DNA from: Mercenaria mercenaria
Taxonomy: Eukaryota > Mollusca > Bivalvia > Venerida > Veneridae
Assembly: GCF_021730395.1 (NCBI RefSeq)
Contig: NC_069363.1
Span: forward strand, 48,041,001 to 48,105,000
DNA length: 64,000 nucleotides
Direction of reading: 5' to 3'
How positions within the stretch are numbered: the stretch's first letter is position 1; each line of letters begins with the position of its first letter. The translations under genes and the position numbers were made by a program. A model generated the notes under the pieces. It was not told where the DNA came from. It saw nothing but the letters and a program-made list of their open reading frames with translations, and made no database searches. This document shows, in pieces, positions 1 to 12,330 of the stretch.

Positions 1-796
1 TATCACAGTGTGCAACTGTTTCTTTACAAAAATAGAAAAGTGTCAAGTGTCAAGTGTCAAGTACGTGTATTATACAGTATTTGACTATGCTTAAAATATA
101 GATGACAATAAACAGTATGAAAAGTGACACTTCCTGCAAGTGTTAAACGGGTCATTTTTTGTTTTTCCAACCTCGGTACTCCACAATGACATGAGACAGT
201 TTATGCTATATATTTCTTATATTTCTGCTTTATTTTGCAAATGTATATAACATTAATCCTCAACAGGAAATCATTAAATTTCAAATTAAAACTACAAAAT
301 TCCAACGCCAAGCCCTACGTGTAAAAAGGTAAGACAGGAATAAATTTTAATTTGTTAAATACTATAGATATTTACTAAACTAATGGAATGACATATCAAC
401 ATAAATTTTATTTATTTGTTCTTAAACCTTATCATGTGTCCATTTTAACAGAAAAAACTAATGAAATTATACATGCAACAACAGTAGAGAGTTTATATGT
501 ATTTAACCTACAAAATTTACCTGGATTTCGCGGCGATTGCCGGTGGTTCACCGCGATCCATCGCAATTTACCGCGACCCGCTGAGATTATTCCTCGTGAC
601 TCGCCGCGGGCATTTATTGATACTTCTATTGCGGTGTATTATATAATCACCGCGATTTTTCGCTCTTGTCAACAGCCGTTCAATTTGAAAAAATCATCGC
701 AATTTTCCACTCAAGGCAAATATTTGTGCCGGTGGTAACGCGAAAAAAGCAAAATCCGCGAGCCAGGGAGTAAGTCACTTTAGATCCATTTTTATA
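1..796. other. Non-coding stretch, no gene seen
   Basis: AT-rich sequence with a short GTGTCAA triplet repeat near 40-62. A more GC-rich patch with repeated CCGCGA words lies at about 528-760 and looks like a degenerate dispersed repeat. A 116-residue open frame crosses it but has no recognisable domain and composition that changes abruptly inside the frame, so I do not call a gene. Confidence 0.5.
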
Positions 797-1426
797 TATA
801 CTGAACAGCAAAAGAAACTATTCAGATGTAAAGTTGTGGTATTTTTAATAAAACACATGAATTTAAAAATTTGACTTGTTTTCTTCATACTACATTACAC
901 TTGAAGAACTTAATGTGTTAAATTTAAAAAAAAAACGATCAACCGTGAAGTCAGTAGTCCAATAACAGCCGTTTAGCACGAAATTATGGCTATATCTTCT
1001 GCACGTCTGTTGCATTGTAATATCCCATCTGCGCGCTCGCGCTGAATTGAATTATTATTATACCAGATTTGTTGAGCGCCCTTTCAATATGGAATATACG
1101 TTCAAAGGCGCTAATTCAGTCGTGCCATGCAACAAACAAATTTTTTTTAACTTTGTGCTGTTTTTCGTGTGAGTCAATCATCAGTGTTTCCAATGACAAT
1201 AAAATTTTACAAAGAAAATCGTTAATTACACGCGTACCTGAATTTCGTAAAACGGCTATTGTTTGACTACTGACGTCACGGTTGGTCGATTTTTTAAATT
1301 TAACACGAAGTTCTTCAAGTGTAATGTGGTATAAAGAAAACAAGTCAAATTTATCAATTTAAGTATTTTATTTAAAAATACCCCAGTTATATTACATCTG
1401 GATAGTTTCTTTTGCTGTTCAGTATA
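797..1426. mobile_element. Non-autonomous DNA element with long terminal inverted repeats
   Basis: The left arm (797 to about 990) reappears as its reverse complement at about 1238-1426. Both outer ends read TATACTGAACAG inward. The arms are roughly 190 bp and moderately diverged, and enclose about 250 bp of unrelated sequence. No transposase is visible. Short open frames inside it are products of the inverted arms. The superfamily is not assignable; a TA target is possible. Confidence 0.65.
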
Positions 1427-2080
1427 GTTTACAGATTTGCACCCATCCATATACCTATTTTTCCACTAAACATCAAGGAAACGGAAAGAAAAAGGGGCGT
1501 TCGGTACTATATTTCTACTTGTACTTTAAGAACTTATTTCCATTATTCAAACTAGTTGGTGTATTAAGTAATTTAAACATTACATAGAAAGTCACTACTA
1601 CTACTTCTCCCAATTCTTCGATCTTTTTTAAATTAAAGGGATGTATAATGTATTAATTCAGACAATGCATTCAAGTGTCGTTCTATGTGATCTTATACTC
1701 GTACGCATATTCAGACGTCAGATGTACGGATATAAATGTCATTGTATTTATGTGATGAGTAAACATTATCTTGTTCTAGTTTAACTTCCTTTTTGTTTTC
1801 GTATTAATTCCTGTTTTCGGAAAACATTACAGGAAAGCATTGTGGTTTCTTTATAGTTTCCAAGAAAATAGCTATAAGTCGACATATCTATATAGTTGTA
1901 TTATTCAATATAATGAGATGGTTTGACAAACATTAGAACAAATAGTATCAAGTTGTTTAGAAAAGAGCACGGAAAATAATTATCAATGTATTTATACTGA
2001 AAACATCCGTCAGTAAAACTCTAAATTGGTGTCAGTTCTTGTTTGCAGAATAGGAGAGAAATCAAACAGTATGTAAAACC
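1427..2080 (+). promoter_or_regulatory. Upstream region of the GPCR gene with probable 5'UTR splice acceptor
   Basis: No coding signal. A pyrimidine-leaning tract ending in TTGTTTGCAG at 2048 lies 32 bases before the receptor ATG and is a good 3' splice site, so the receptor mRNA probably has an upstream non-coding exon whose position I cannot fix. No convincing core promoter is seen. Confidence 0.35.
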
Positions 2081-3301
2081 ATGAATTCTCATAAGGACTA
2101 TACTTTGAAACAACTGAATGATGAAGAAGTGATCCGACAAATTCCGCTAATAATATATCTGACAATACTGTGTATATCTGGGATTGCTGGAAATTCTTTG
2201 GTGTGTTATGTATTTGCAAAAAAGTATGCGATTTCTACATACCACATTTTTATAATTTTTCTTTCCGTAGTTGATCTGTTGACATGCTGTGCTGCTCTTC
2301 CGTTTCAATTGAGTTTGCAGTTTTGGCAATATACTTTCGACAGTGTATGGCATTGTAAGTTCGCGTTATTTTTAAATACATGGACAACAATTACATCTGT
2401 CATCCAATTTCTTTGCATTGCCTTTGACAGATACCGCAGGGTGTGTGCACCATTTAATTGGCAAGTTTCACTCAGAGCAGCAAAACGTATGTGCGCAGTT
2501 TCACCAGCTATTGGGATTGCCTGTTCTTGGATTTCTCCGATAATCTATGGTATACAGAAAAGAGAACATAGTTTTTATAATATAACAATACTTCGATGTG
2601 GTGTAACAGATGATATGAAGGAAACATTATTTCCGCTGATAAACAATATAGTTTTTGCAATTCTCTTTCTTGGAGCTTTGATCAGCATGTTCAGTTGTTA
2701 CTGTCGTATAGCAGCGCGAGTTAAACAACAGATGAAATGGAAATACAGGTCTAAAGGTGGAATTGAAATCCGTGAAAAAGAAATTGAAATGACTCCTGTA
2801 TCTAAAGAAAAAGATGAAGAACAAACAGACGTAATATACAAATTGGATAGTGCCACAGCTGAAGACAATGGTACACCGGAATCCGTTTCAGCTAACAAAG
2901 ACAGAGAGATGAGACAAGACACTCTCGAAATCAAAAGAAAAGGGAACGACGACAAGAACAAAATGTCATCTCCAAATACAAAGAGCTGCAGAACGACATT
3001 AATAATGTTTATAATTTCAATAGCCTTCATTATCTCATATGTTCCACTGATTTCGTTACTTCTGATCCGATCATTGAACAAAACTTTCGTGGCCTCTTTG
3101 AATGACTTGGATAGATCCGTGTATAATTTTTTTCTAAGGTCATACTTTATAAACAGTGCTATCAATCCAGTGATTTATGGAATACTCGATGCCAGATTTA
3201 GAAAGTCATGTAAATTGCTATGTTCGTGTAGGCACGTGTTGAAGATAAGAAAATTAATGCAAGGCCTACCAATCAATGAACAACAACGAATAAAATTTTA
3301 A
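2081..3301 (+). CDS. Rhodopsin-family (class A) G-protein-coupled receptor, probably peptide-type
   Basis: A 406-residue intronless frame encoding a seven-helix plasma-membrane receptor. Visible landmarks: TM1 about 21-45 with GN at 37-38; TM2 about 55-78 with the conserved Asp65; Cys92 and Cys173 as the likely extracellular disulfide; TM3 ending in Asp116-Arg117-Tyr118; TM4 with Trp150; TM5 about 182-208; TM6 about 304-328 with Pro322; TM7 with NPVIY at 362-366. A Cys cluster (377, 381, 383) suits palmitoylation. The third intracellular loop is long (about 209-303), highly charged and low in complexity. The CWxP motif of TM6 is replaced by SYVP. The start is the first ATG before TM1, giving a short N-terminus, and no signal peptide is needed. 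The ligand is unknown; the overall pattern resembles lophotrochozoan neuropeptide-type receptors, which is inference. Confidence 0.93.
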   Translation: MNSHKDYTLKQLNDEEVIRQIPLIIYLTILCISGIAGNSLVCYVFAKKYAISTYHIFIIFLSVVDLLTCCAALPFQLSLQFWQYTFDSVWHCKFALFLNTWTTITSVIQFLCIAFDRYRRVCAPFNWQVSLRAAKRMCAVSPAIGIACSWISPIIYGIQKREHSFYNITILRCGVTDDMKETLFPLINNIVFAILFLGALISMFSCYCRIAARVKQQMKWKYRSKGGIEIREKEIEMTPVSKEKDEEQTDVIYKLDSATAEDNGTPESVSANKDREMRQDTLEIKRKGNDDKNKMSSPNTKSCRTTLIMFIISIAFIISYVPLISLLLIRSLNKTFVASLNDLDRSVYNFFLRSYFINSAINPVIYGILDARFRKSCKLLCSCRHVLKIRKLMQGLPINEQQRIKF

Positions 3302-3305
3302 TAAA
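3300..3305 (+). terminator. Polyadenylation signal overlapping the receptor stop codon
   Basis: AATAAA begins on the second base of the TAA stop of the receptor. If used, the 3'UTR is only tens of bases long. It could be a chance hexamer in AT-rich DNA. Confidence 0.35.
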
Positions 3306-3624
3306 AGTATCAGTTTATTAGATATGCTTGTAGCGATTCTACTTTTGCTTAAGAAATGATATATTGCAGAACCATGTTTGAACATGTAGCAACAAGACGA
3401 TGAGGTTATACGCATTAATGATTTATTTTCATAAAGTGACAATAGAGTCAGTCCCTAGCCCTAGCTGGAAAGACCTCGGTTGTTCTTGAAGTGGGATTTT
3501 TACAGTTTGTTTTTCTCTTAATTTCAACAAAACAAAAGGCAAGCCTTAAAAATAGTTGTTTACCCTCTCGCAACCCATAATATCAAGGGCTCGGTAGGTA
3601 TGTACATTTAGGGAAATATTCTTT

Positions 3625-3663
<39 letters not shown>

Positions 3664-3867
3664 TATTCCCACTCTAATTAACAAATATTCAAAATATGAT
3701 AATATTGATAATATCATTTTTGTTCAGTCTTTATCTCCTGCATATTATTAATACATACACTTTCTACAGTCATTAACATGTGTATAATTTTTTATCCTAA
3801 CATTTGATTCCCAGTTAAATAAAGAAAAAGTTCAAGCTCTGTATATTCAGCAGTTGATGTGCGGGCC
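3306..3867. other. Intergenic, poly(T) tract
   Basis: No coding signal. A homopolymer of about 31 T lies near 3629-3660, possibly the tail of a decayed retroposon on the minus strand, but no recognisable head sits next to it. Confidence 0.4.
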
Positions 3868-4165
3868 CATAAGAGAGCATTATGACGTCATTTATGACGT
3901 CAAATTGCCGCATGACATCCAGTTTATTACTACTCGGATAAAAGAAGCTCAGAATATTTTTATCAAAATATTTCAAAGAACATATGAGAATGAAAACTAT
4001 CAATGCCTCCTTTGGTTTATCGTCTAATTTACCATGGTTCATCGTTCACAGATGCTTAGATATTACCCCACTAGGGTTTACGCCCTCCTGGTTCAATTCC
4101 TGCACATCTGAACTCCAAACCGTGATAAAATAGACATAAAGAACCACTAAAAGGCATTGATCGTT
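3868..4165. repeat. Dispersed foldback repeat, copy 1
   Basis: This stretch matches, in the same order, the two halves at about 22396-22516 and 27298-27425 (a copy split by a LINE). Shared words include AGAGAGCATTATGACGTCA near the start and TTTATCGTCTAATTTA and CATCTGAACT near the end. The right part folds back on itself around the TTCATCGTTC and CATCTGAACT words. It carries two TGACGTCA octamers. Family unknown. Confidence 0.6.
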
Positions 4166-7100
4166 TGTTATTCATCATCTTGATTTGAAAGTAACAAATT
4201 TAACAGGGTTGGCATTAATGCGGAAAAAAAAACTGGTATTTCCAATGACAGTGGGAAATACCGGGAAATGTTATTACCCAAATTCAATTTGTATAATCCC
4301 TTCATACCAGTCCATTTGTGTTATCAGGTGAGAAGTCACTGATGGTACAAATCATTCGCTGGTAGGAAATAGTGACAGTATACACATCTTTGTTGTTCAA
4401 TATGTATGAAACTATATATTGAAATAAAAGTAGAAAGTTTAAAGTAAAATGAATCAGTATTCAATTATGAAGAAGAAAACGAAATTCAGCCTTGACAGTT
4501 ACTCAGTCATGAGTTATACATGTAGTGAAATTCAAATACAATCTTAATTCATACACCACTTAATAGTGAACATACTGCATGAATGTTTTATGATTGAGAT
4601 GATGGTCGAACTGACTATATAAAATTGAAAATCTTTTTCTCAACAGTGAACTGACATTTAATGCTAAGTACATGTACAGTATATCCTCATACATGTGCGC
4701 GTTTAAATATTAATTATCACTCAGTTATTTGATGTTTCAGTCATATTAAACAGTCATATATCTTTTGAATTAGTGTCGTTTGTACAGTATTTCTACTTAC
4801 TTTCCCATTTTGCAATTTTAAGAGTAGGACACAGCTTACTTGTAAATGAAATTTGGGAATTCCCATTCCTGCAGGGGCGATGCAATCTGATTTTTTAAAT
4901 ATTTGTCTGGGTTTTTTTTTGTTGCCACCCCTGTCCTGGAAAATACCGGCCAACTCTTAAACAATAACATTCAAAGATAACAAAGCTGACTTGTCATCGG
5001 TACGAAAATATTAAAATTGGGGACACGTTGACTGGGGCGAAATTACGCAAGTGTTTTGCATAAATACAAACCTTCATAAACAAACTAGAGTCTATAGACT
5101 GAATCAGCACGTCTGTTGTATAGTTTCGACTGATTTGAATGGTTAAAAGAAGATATTTACCTCTTTTTGTTAGAGGAAGGACATAGTAAACTGCTTTTTA
5201 GTTTCTGACATGCAAAGGACGTATAAGTAACAAGGGGGTAAATTTTAATACTAATCAAAGCTACGGATTAGAGATTTATCGTTTCATGCTAAATATTTAT
5301 TTAACCGACTTGTTTTACAAAAAAAAAAAGGATCAACACTGATTAAATAACAGAAAGTACTAGGAGGCTCACAAAAATTCTTTAAAATCAACAAAAACCA
5401 GACAGTAACACAGAAATGTATTACAACATATTCTGTGCATGCGTTCTAAAGAACAATTTTCAAAATAAAAGCTATATTATCGCATATATAACTTCATAAG
5501 CAAAAGAAATGTTAACAAATCCATTAATCAATGATCTAGGTCAACTTCAAGGATACTGGTATTTCATATATCTTTCTAACGTTGAAATTCCAAAACAATT
5601 GGACCTTTTGATAGAACAAATAATTAATTTATATATTCATAGATATACATAAACAACTTTTTGCCCAGAATGTAAGAACATCAAATGCCACAACACAGTA
5701 CTACGCACATACAACGTGGCAACAAAAACTATGTCATCTGGACCTGGGCGTAAAAATACGTACAAAAAACAGTTCCTACACATGTTTTCCTGTATTGTTG
5801 ATAGTTTATAACACAACACCAAGTTTTCAAACTATAAAACTATCAATTCATACTTACCTTCAGTAACAACAGAAAGGCAATCAAATTTAATTCCAAAGCG
5901 ATAGACAGACGCAGTGACATATGAAAGCTGGTTCTCCTTCATGTCTTTATACAATATATAATGTGGATATTTTTATTGAGGCCTAGTACCAGTCACATCA
6001 AAAACCTTCGAAAACATTTGGACATATTTATAGAATATATCATTAATTTATATCGTTCATAGATATGCATGAATGACTATTCGTCCAGTAAATCAATAAA
6101 AGATAATTTTTAAAGGGATCTAAAGCTATTTAATTGTTGGTCTTTTTGTGCATTAAATAAATCTCAAACAGATTATACTAAAAAAAAATCCAAAAAAATC
6201 ATAAAATGATGGTTTTATGTGATTAACCACCTTTAAAGCTAGGCTAACATTACGACAGTGGGAAATGGGTGGTAAAGAATAATGGACATCAAATTATAAA
6301 TGTAGACTGGAGAATGTGTAGATACCACAGATATAGAGACAGACATTCAATATAATATTCTATATCTATATAATGATATCTGAAAACCGAAAGTCAGAAG
6401 ACTTGACATTTACCAAAGAAGTGTTAGATTGTAATGTCATTTTAAGTCCTGCAATTGTTTATTTTACAAGTTAAAGCATACAAAAAGTTCCTTCTAGGGC
6501 ACATCTATATAAATATAAAATGACCATCTTGTAAAATTTTGGTTGCAATGTCTGTTTTATACTGCCAAAAAATTATCAGGTAAGTATTTACGCTAGTTAT
6601 TTAACATAAATTGTTAAATCCAACAACAAATTAAATCTGTTACCTCTTTCAGTAGAGTAAATACGGCAATAAGACATTGACCTGATTCGATGTGTGTATT
6701 TCATTGCACATAATTAGAGGGTCACAATGGTGTTTGTTTTCACATATTAACCATGCATTTGAAGGTAACGATAATATTTGGTTGTTTAGTACATTTAAAT
6801 TTGCAGATATATGTCTATCTGGCGAATGTACATATGTTATGTTGAGGGGAAAATAAAAGAATCAATTAATCATCCTCGGGTTTAGTATTGTGTAATCCAT
6901 GAGTCGCCTCAATTGAGAAAGAATAGTTTAACGTCAGAGGTTATTTCTAAGGTCACGGAGTTTGATTGGCCAGCTTGTAATTACAACAGCTGTCAACATC
7001 AGTAGCTCAGTCAAATGTGACTTATTGAATTGAGATATTCCTTCTCAAGAGAAGGAATAATAATTTATGATCATTTGTTTGTTTGCAATGTGGTACCGAA

Positions 7101-7693
7101 ATATATATTGTCACCGATGAGGACGATTCAATATACTCAAAAAGGCGGAGCCTGAGTGAAAATATCAGAATTTTCTCCTTTATTGGTGATGATATGTTTC
7201 AATATCACACTGAAAACAAACTCTGTTTTTCTTTATGTTAATTTGTGAAGATTAGCGAATTATTTGTTTATTAAATGCTTGCAGATTTAAATAAAGACCG
7301 ATACTTTATGACAAAATTCGGATTTATTCATCATATTGTGTAACAGTATGCATCCACGAAATAACCATGGCTACTTATGCAAAGTGATACCGAATATTGG
7401 TGATGAGGTTCGTGAAATTTGCTTTTTATCTAAATATCTTATTTAAAGCGACTAGCCCACACATCGTGGTGTCAGAGCTTTCCTGTGATATTTTTAAACC
7501 TGTGCAAGTTAGTTTTATAAGTTTTATAACACTTAAACTTCACTTTAATAAAAGCATTGCTTGGCCATAATTTTAGGATTGATTGATTTATAGATACTAT
7601 CAATTTTATACGAAAATAAGAAACAAAACTATAAATTAGAAACCAGAGAAAAACGAACTTGCACTAATTATGAAATGCAAAATGAAAAAAAAA
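4166..7693. other. Intergenic, 3.5 kb without a supported gene
   Basis: AT-rich. Two diverged direct copies of one sequence are visible at about 5560-5670 and 6000-6100 (shared words ATTAATTTATAT, CATAGATAT, GTCCAG). A perfect short inverted repeat, ATTCCTTCTC with GAGAAGGAAT, lies at about 7037-7060. I see no exon with convincing splice sites. Confidence 0.4.
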
Positions 7694-7760
7694 TTGGGGA
7701 TCGAACTCCCGATGAAAAGGTATAATACGAATACCGTAACCGCTCGGCCAACGAAGAATC
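7694..7760 (-). tRNA. tRNA-like sequence, probably a SINE head or tRNA pseudogene
   Basis: On the minus strand it reads TTGGCCGAGCGGTTACGG (A-box-like) followed by GGGAGTTCGATCCCC (T arm and B-box), then a T run that would stop RNA polymerase III. The A-box type fits the Leu/Ser class, but I cannot fold a clean acceptor stem, so a decayed tRNA-derived SINE head is more likely than a working tRNA. Confidence 0.4.
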
Positions 7761-7845
7761 ACTGACTAAATCGCAAACTTAGTGTATTGAACTGATTTTA
7801 TGTTATTGTTTTGTTTTCACTTCTAAACGCTATAATACTGTGCGC

Positions 7846-8014
7846 TACTAATAAACTTTGATAATGTGGCAGTTGAGTCCAGTAAGTCCAGGGGTGTTCA
7901 AAGATAATCCGTCATAGATCTATTGCAAAGCAATTATTGAATTTACCTGTATTGGACAATAAACAGTGTCGATTGTATTCAGGTCAACTGCCACATTATC
8001 AAAGTTTATTAGTA
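7846..8014. mobile_element. Short MITE with 31-bp inverted ends
   Basis: The first 31 bases (TACTAATAAACTTTGATAAT and on) return as a near-exact reverse complement at the right end, around about 107 bp of interior. No coding capacity. High arm identity suggests it is recent or under gene conversion. Confidence 0.7.
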
Positions 8015-8336
8015 CCTATAGTTCGGCTTTGAAGTGAGCGATATTTGTGTACTTTTAAAAATAGAATGGTGCGTTATTTAGGTAGTGTTATTCAGTACAA
8101 TAGTGGTTATTACCTAAATAAGGCAAAGTAAATCATGCCGACTTCCCTAATCGGTAGACGAGTAAAGAAATTGAACCATCAAAATATATGCAAACTTTTG
8201 GTTTTATAGGAAAATATCTCACTGATAATTTTCAGTATTTCGTCAGTTAGTATAAAATAAAACTATGTGTGGTAGGATTTCATTTAACATGAAGTTTTGT
8301 TTTAACTGTGATTACAGCGTGATATTGAAGATTTTT

Positions 8337-8840
8337 AGCTCGACTATTCGAAGAATAGGGGAGCTATCCTACTCGCCGTGGCGTCGGCGTTAGCGTGAGC
8401 GTCACACATGTTAAAGTTTGCGTACCACCCAAAATATTTTCAAAGTCCATTGAGATATTGCTTTCATATTTTGCATACTTGTTTACCATCATGATCCCAT
8501 TCTGTAAACAGGAGCAGACAACTCTATCAAGCATTTTGACTGAATTATGGCCCCTTTTCGACTTAGAATATGCTTATTGTAATGTTAAAAGTTTGCGTAC
8601 CACCCCAAATATTTTCAAAGTCCATTGAGATATTACTTTGATATTTTACATACTTGTTTACCATCATGACCACAGTCTGTAAAAAGGAGGAAGCAACTCT
8701 ATCAAGCATTTTGACTGAATTATGGCCACTTTTCGACTTAGAATATGTTTATTGTAATGTTAAAGTTTAACTCATAACTTATATTATACTATCAAGCACT
8801 GAGAATAGTCGAGCGCGCTGTCAGCTGACAGCTCTTGTTT
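8337..8840. mobile_element. Dispersed molluscan repeat with internal tandem units
   Basis: It opens with AGCTCGACTATTCGAAGAAT and closes with GAATAGTCGAGCGCG, giving short inverted ends. Inside, a unit of about 175 bp beginning GTTAAAGTTTGCGTACCACC is repeated twice (about 8409-8582 and 8584-8765). I recall closely similar repeats at high copy in other bivalves. No protein is encoded; the 77-residue frame here lies wholly within the repeat. Confidence 0.65.
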
Positions 8841-10099
8841 GATGGTTGCCATTAAATCTATCAATCTATATCCAAATCTGGATACCGAAATACCATTTAG
8901 CAATTTACGCAGTTTGAATTTGCGTTTGCCAATATTAGATGTTGTTTACGTTAACTAGAAACAAGTTACTTTTTGCGTGAGAAAACTTGAAATATTTGCG
9001 ATGTGTGGGTAGATACATTTATCAAAAACCTGTTAAAACGCGAATGCAGAAATCATGCATTAAATTAAAGATTGACGAAGATTTCAAAAATGATAACAAC
9101 AAAAAACTAGTATATCCTTAATGTGTGAGTATTGCTTATGCAATCTTCACATTAAAGAGGATATTGAAGAAATAAATAAATAATGATAATAACAGCTTTG
9201 CACACGGTTCGAATATGCGATTAGTTCACATGTGTTGCAGTTGGGTTTAGGCAAGAGTTTAGATGCAGTTACTCTAACACATTTTAGGTCTCTTTGGTGA
9301 AACAAATGCCTGCGCGGGTCTTTGCAGTTGCACAATAAAATATATCATAGAATGACAGTGACGCAAATATTTTGAAACATAACTATATATCTACTGTTAC
9401 ATTTAACTTAGATTTTTGTGTCCAGGAGTGTATTGTATAGAGCAATTTACAAGTCTGGCATAATTCATTTTATTATTTATAGTTGTATCAAAGTAATTCA
9501 AGGAAAAATCTGCGAAATAGATAACAAACATTTTGAAATCTTAGATGAGATTATTAATGAATACTAGTACGGGCCAAGTATCATGCCAGAGCGGTTGAGC
9601 TGCTGAAGTACACACTTTCCAGGGTAAAGTTACATAGGACTCTACACAAAAAAATGGTTATATTCCTCATGATATCTGGGGCTGCTCCATTTGCAATTTT
9701 AGACCCTGTCACGAATACTGCATGAGCGGTGTGATAAACTATGAATTTAAATGATAATCTTTGTAATATGTAGTACAAATGTGGCAAACAAAATATAGGC
9801 CTATTAACGTTGGAATATAGCAAGAGAACGCATCTCTTGCCGAAAAACGTTCTACATTTTCAAAGGGAGGCCCCCAAAAAACCAATACACCGGGAAATGG
9901 AGACCCCCTCCCTCACCTCCCCCACACTCGCAGCATCTCTGCTTGTTTCGTAAATATACTGCTTATATCTGACGTACAGTTCAAAATCATCCAGGTACAC
10001 GCCTGTTAAACATCTTCACATATTTTTTGAGGTGGGGTGCTATGTTCCAATGACTCTTCATGCGGTATGATCATGCAATTTCGCCGCTTAAAGCTCAAT
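8841..10099. other. Intergenic, no gene seen
   Basis: AT-rich sequence with a C-rich patch at about 9868-9935. Short open frames on both strands have no recognisable domains and no flanking splice context. Confidence 0.4.
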
Positions 10100-10380
10100 C
10101 ATGGTTGTGCTGTGTCAGCGGGGGGAGGGGGAGGGGATGTTCGGGTTTATCGTCGACGTCTTTATCAACAATGTTTTAGTCATATAAACGACGGTGTCTA
10201 CTTGCAGCAGTGGGCACAATGCCCAACGTTATAGTTCTGCCTCACTGGAATATCACGCCGTAGACAAGTGACATGATACTTCACCCGGTCACATTATACC
10301 GGGCTGACCAGTCTTAATGCTGAGCGCCAAGCGAGTAAATGTACTATATGCGGCGTGTACTACAATGGTTCGCCTGTTTA
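10100..10380. repeat. Probable dispersed molluscan repeat fragment
   Basis: A GC-richer block with words such as TATCACGCCGTAGACA, ACCGGGCTGACCAGTC and TGAGCGCCAAGCGAG, which I remember as recurring in bivalve genomic sequence. There is no second copy in the window, so the call rests on memory alone. Confidence 0.35.
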
Positions 10381-11490
10381 ACTGAAGGTCAAAACCTAAT
10401 TACGTTAGCCACTGGCACCAGACCACTATACATGTTATACCCTACCCATAGGTATACTATAAGAACCATGTTCATGAACGGAAAAATGCACTAACCCATT
10501 TCAATCCTATATTTCTCACCTAAAACGCGCAGTTCGATGAATGGGTACTCAGCATATTGAACAAGCAGTAATTTATCTTCAATTGTGGTCCATTCACATT
10601 GTCTCAATGGTTCATATTACCGAGATACATATTTATGCTTTCGTCAACGTTACAGAAACACTTGCAAGAACTTCCCTAATGAACATTTGGTCTAGAGGTC
10701 ACAGCAGTGTGCATATGTTAGGCGAAATGTAAACAAACAAAAACAAAATGCAAAATATTCACAGTTATACAATAAAACTCGAAATGATGAATGAAATTAA
10801 TCTTAGAAATGATTTTGAACTTGAAGTCGTACATTGTGTTATATTGTGTTGGTAGAAAGTGATGAAGTAAGCTTAGCAATAGAATGATCTTGAATCGTAG
10901 AAGCATGCAATATATATATATGGAGTAACAGTAAACTAGTATGAAGTACATAATCATAAATATTCTGGAGTTGTGTCCCTTTAAAACATTAGAATATGTA
11001 ACGTCCCTTTTCTTTTGAAGACAAAAATACATAGCTGATATCATTTTATGAATGGCATTTGTCTGAATTAGCACTCTTATTGAAAAATATTGTGCGGCAA
11101 ATTCAGTTTCACACGACAAGGTGGGTCTGTTACATTCCATTCTAGATAAATGTAATAAAGTTAAGATAACACAAAATATATCCAAGTTTCAAGTTATTAC
11201 AATGTCACGGCAATTTCCAGCTTAGTAATTTCCACATAATTATAATCTAATATATGGCTGACACATGTACGTGTTTTTGTCTAGGTATTTCCTCAGCTTT
11301 TTAGTAATACACTATCAACATCATAAGTAAAATATCTCAAAAGATAATAGGTAAGAGTAGATTTCTCGGAAGCACAGAGCACCAAAACACAGCACCAGAG
11401 CCACGCATTTGCCAACAACAAAAAGAAGCTGTAATGGAAAAATATTTCAGACGAGTTGCTTCAAACATCCAACAAGTACATATTAATTCA
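10381..11490. other. Intergenic, no gene seen
   Basis: AT-rich. A 155-residue minus-strand frame at 10718-11185 is rich in Phe, Ile, His and Tyr as expected from AT-rich non-coding DNA, and has no domain I recognise. Confidence 0.4.
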
Positions 11491-11499
11491 TGCTAAATA

Positions 11500-12330
11500 T
11501 TGATGGAGGGGACGGAAATATTAAAGGGCGAAATGGGGTCGGGCGAGGGGGAAGGAACCCGAAGGGGAAAGTTGAACAAAGACGAATATACAAGGGAATG
11601 CAATGTTATTTTGAAACAGTCGCACTACAACGTAAACCACAATAGAGCAGACACTCATGTACCAAAGATAAACATACAACTACGATCAACTGAATAACAT
11701 AGAAAAACGAACTAGCAAGACATAAGAAAACAGTAGGGCACCGTTATAGACTCACAAGCATACAAACGCACCCACATAAGTAGGAAAAAAAAACAATCAA
11801 GTAACGTCTTAGGATTCGGCTGCCAAAACAAAGGGGAGCCACAAAAACTTACTAAAAGTAAAGGGGGAGATGCAAAACGTAGCGTAAATGCAAGGGAAAG
11901 GAGCAGGCAATAAGGGGAGTGAGGCGGAGGAAAAACGCTTACAACAAACAAGAAAACATACGCAACAGACAATACAAGACAGACAAAACAACCAGTTGAA
12001 AATAGGGGCACCGCCTTGGAACGGTCAGTAACCTATATAAAGGAAACTGGGGGTTTAAACGCGTTTAGGGCATGCCAACCTCGCACTTACCCTATTTTCA
12101 ACAAGTTAAACAACACAATGTAAATAAAATCCCCGTTGAGAAAGGCTCTAACATTAGTGCAAAAATAACAGATAAATAAAGCAAAACATAAAATTAAAGT
12201 AAATTTAAGGTATATTTACACCAATGTACTCAACAACTTGTCTGAAGTCAGAGCAACAAGAGCCTAACTTTTAAGGGCACGACTAAGAAAACTGTAAGAC
12301 AAAAATCAACTCCCTCCGTCCGTTGTATGT
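11500..12330 (-). repeat. Non-coding 3' region of a retroelement family, copy 1
   Basis: The block at about 11995-12150 shares GGGGCACCGCCTTGGAACGG, a GTTTAAACGCGTTTA-like word, a CTTACCC word and AATGTAAATAAAA with 22231-22360 in the same order and orientation. Because copy 1 lies directly downstream (minus strand) of a reverse-transcriptase-type fragment, it is best read as that family's 3' tail. Other short frames here are uninformative. Confidence 0.4.

Noticed and set aside
2698-3165. 155-residue minus-strand frame inside the receptor
   Set aside because: Shadow of the GPCR coding sequence on the opposite strand.
7694-7760. Functional tRNA gene
   Set aside because: The A and B boxes are present but no clean acceptor stem or anticodon arm could be folded by eye; kept only as tRNA-like.
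10718-11185. 155-residue minus-strand frame
   Set aside because: Composition is that expected from AT-rich non-coding DNA, with no domain, no splice context and no paralogue.
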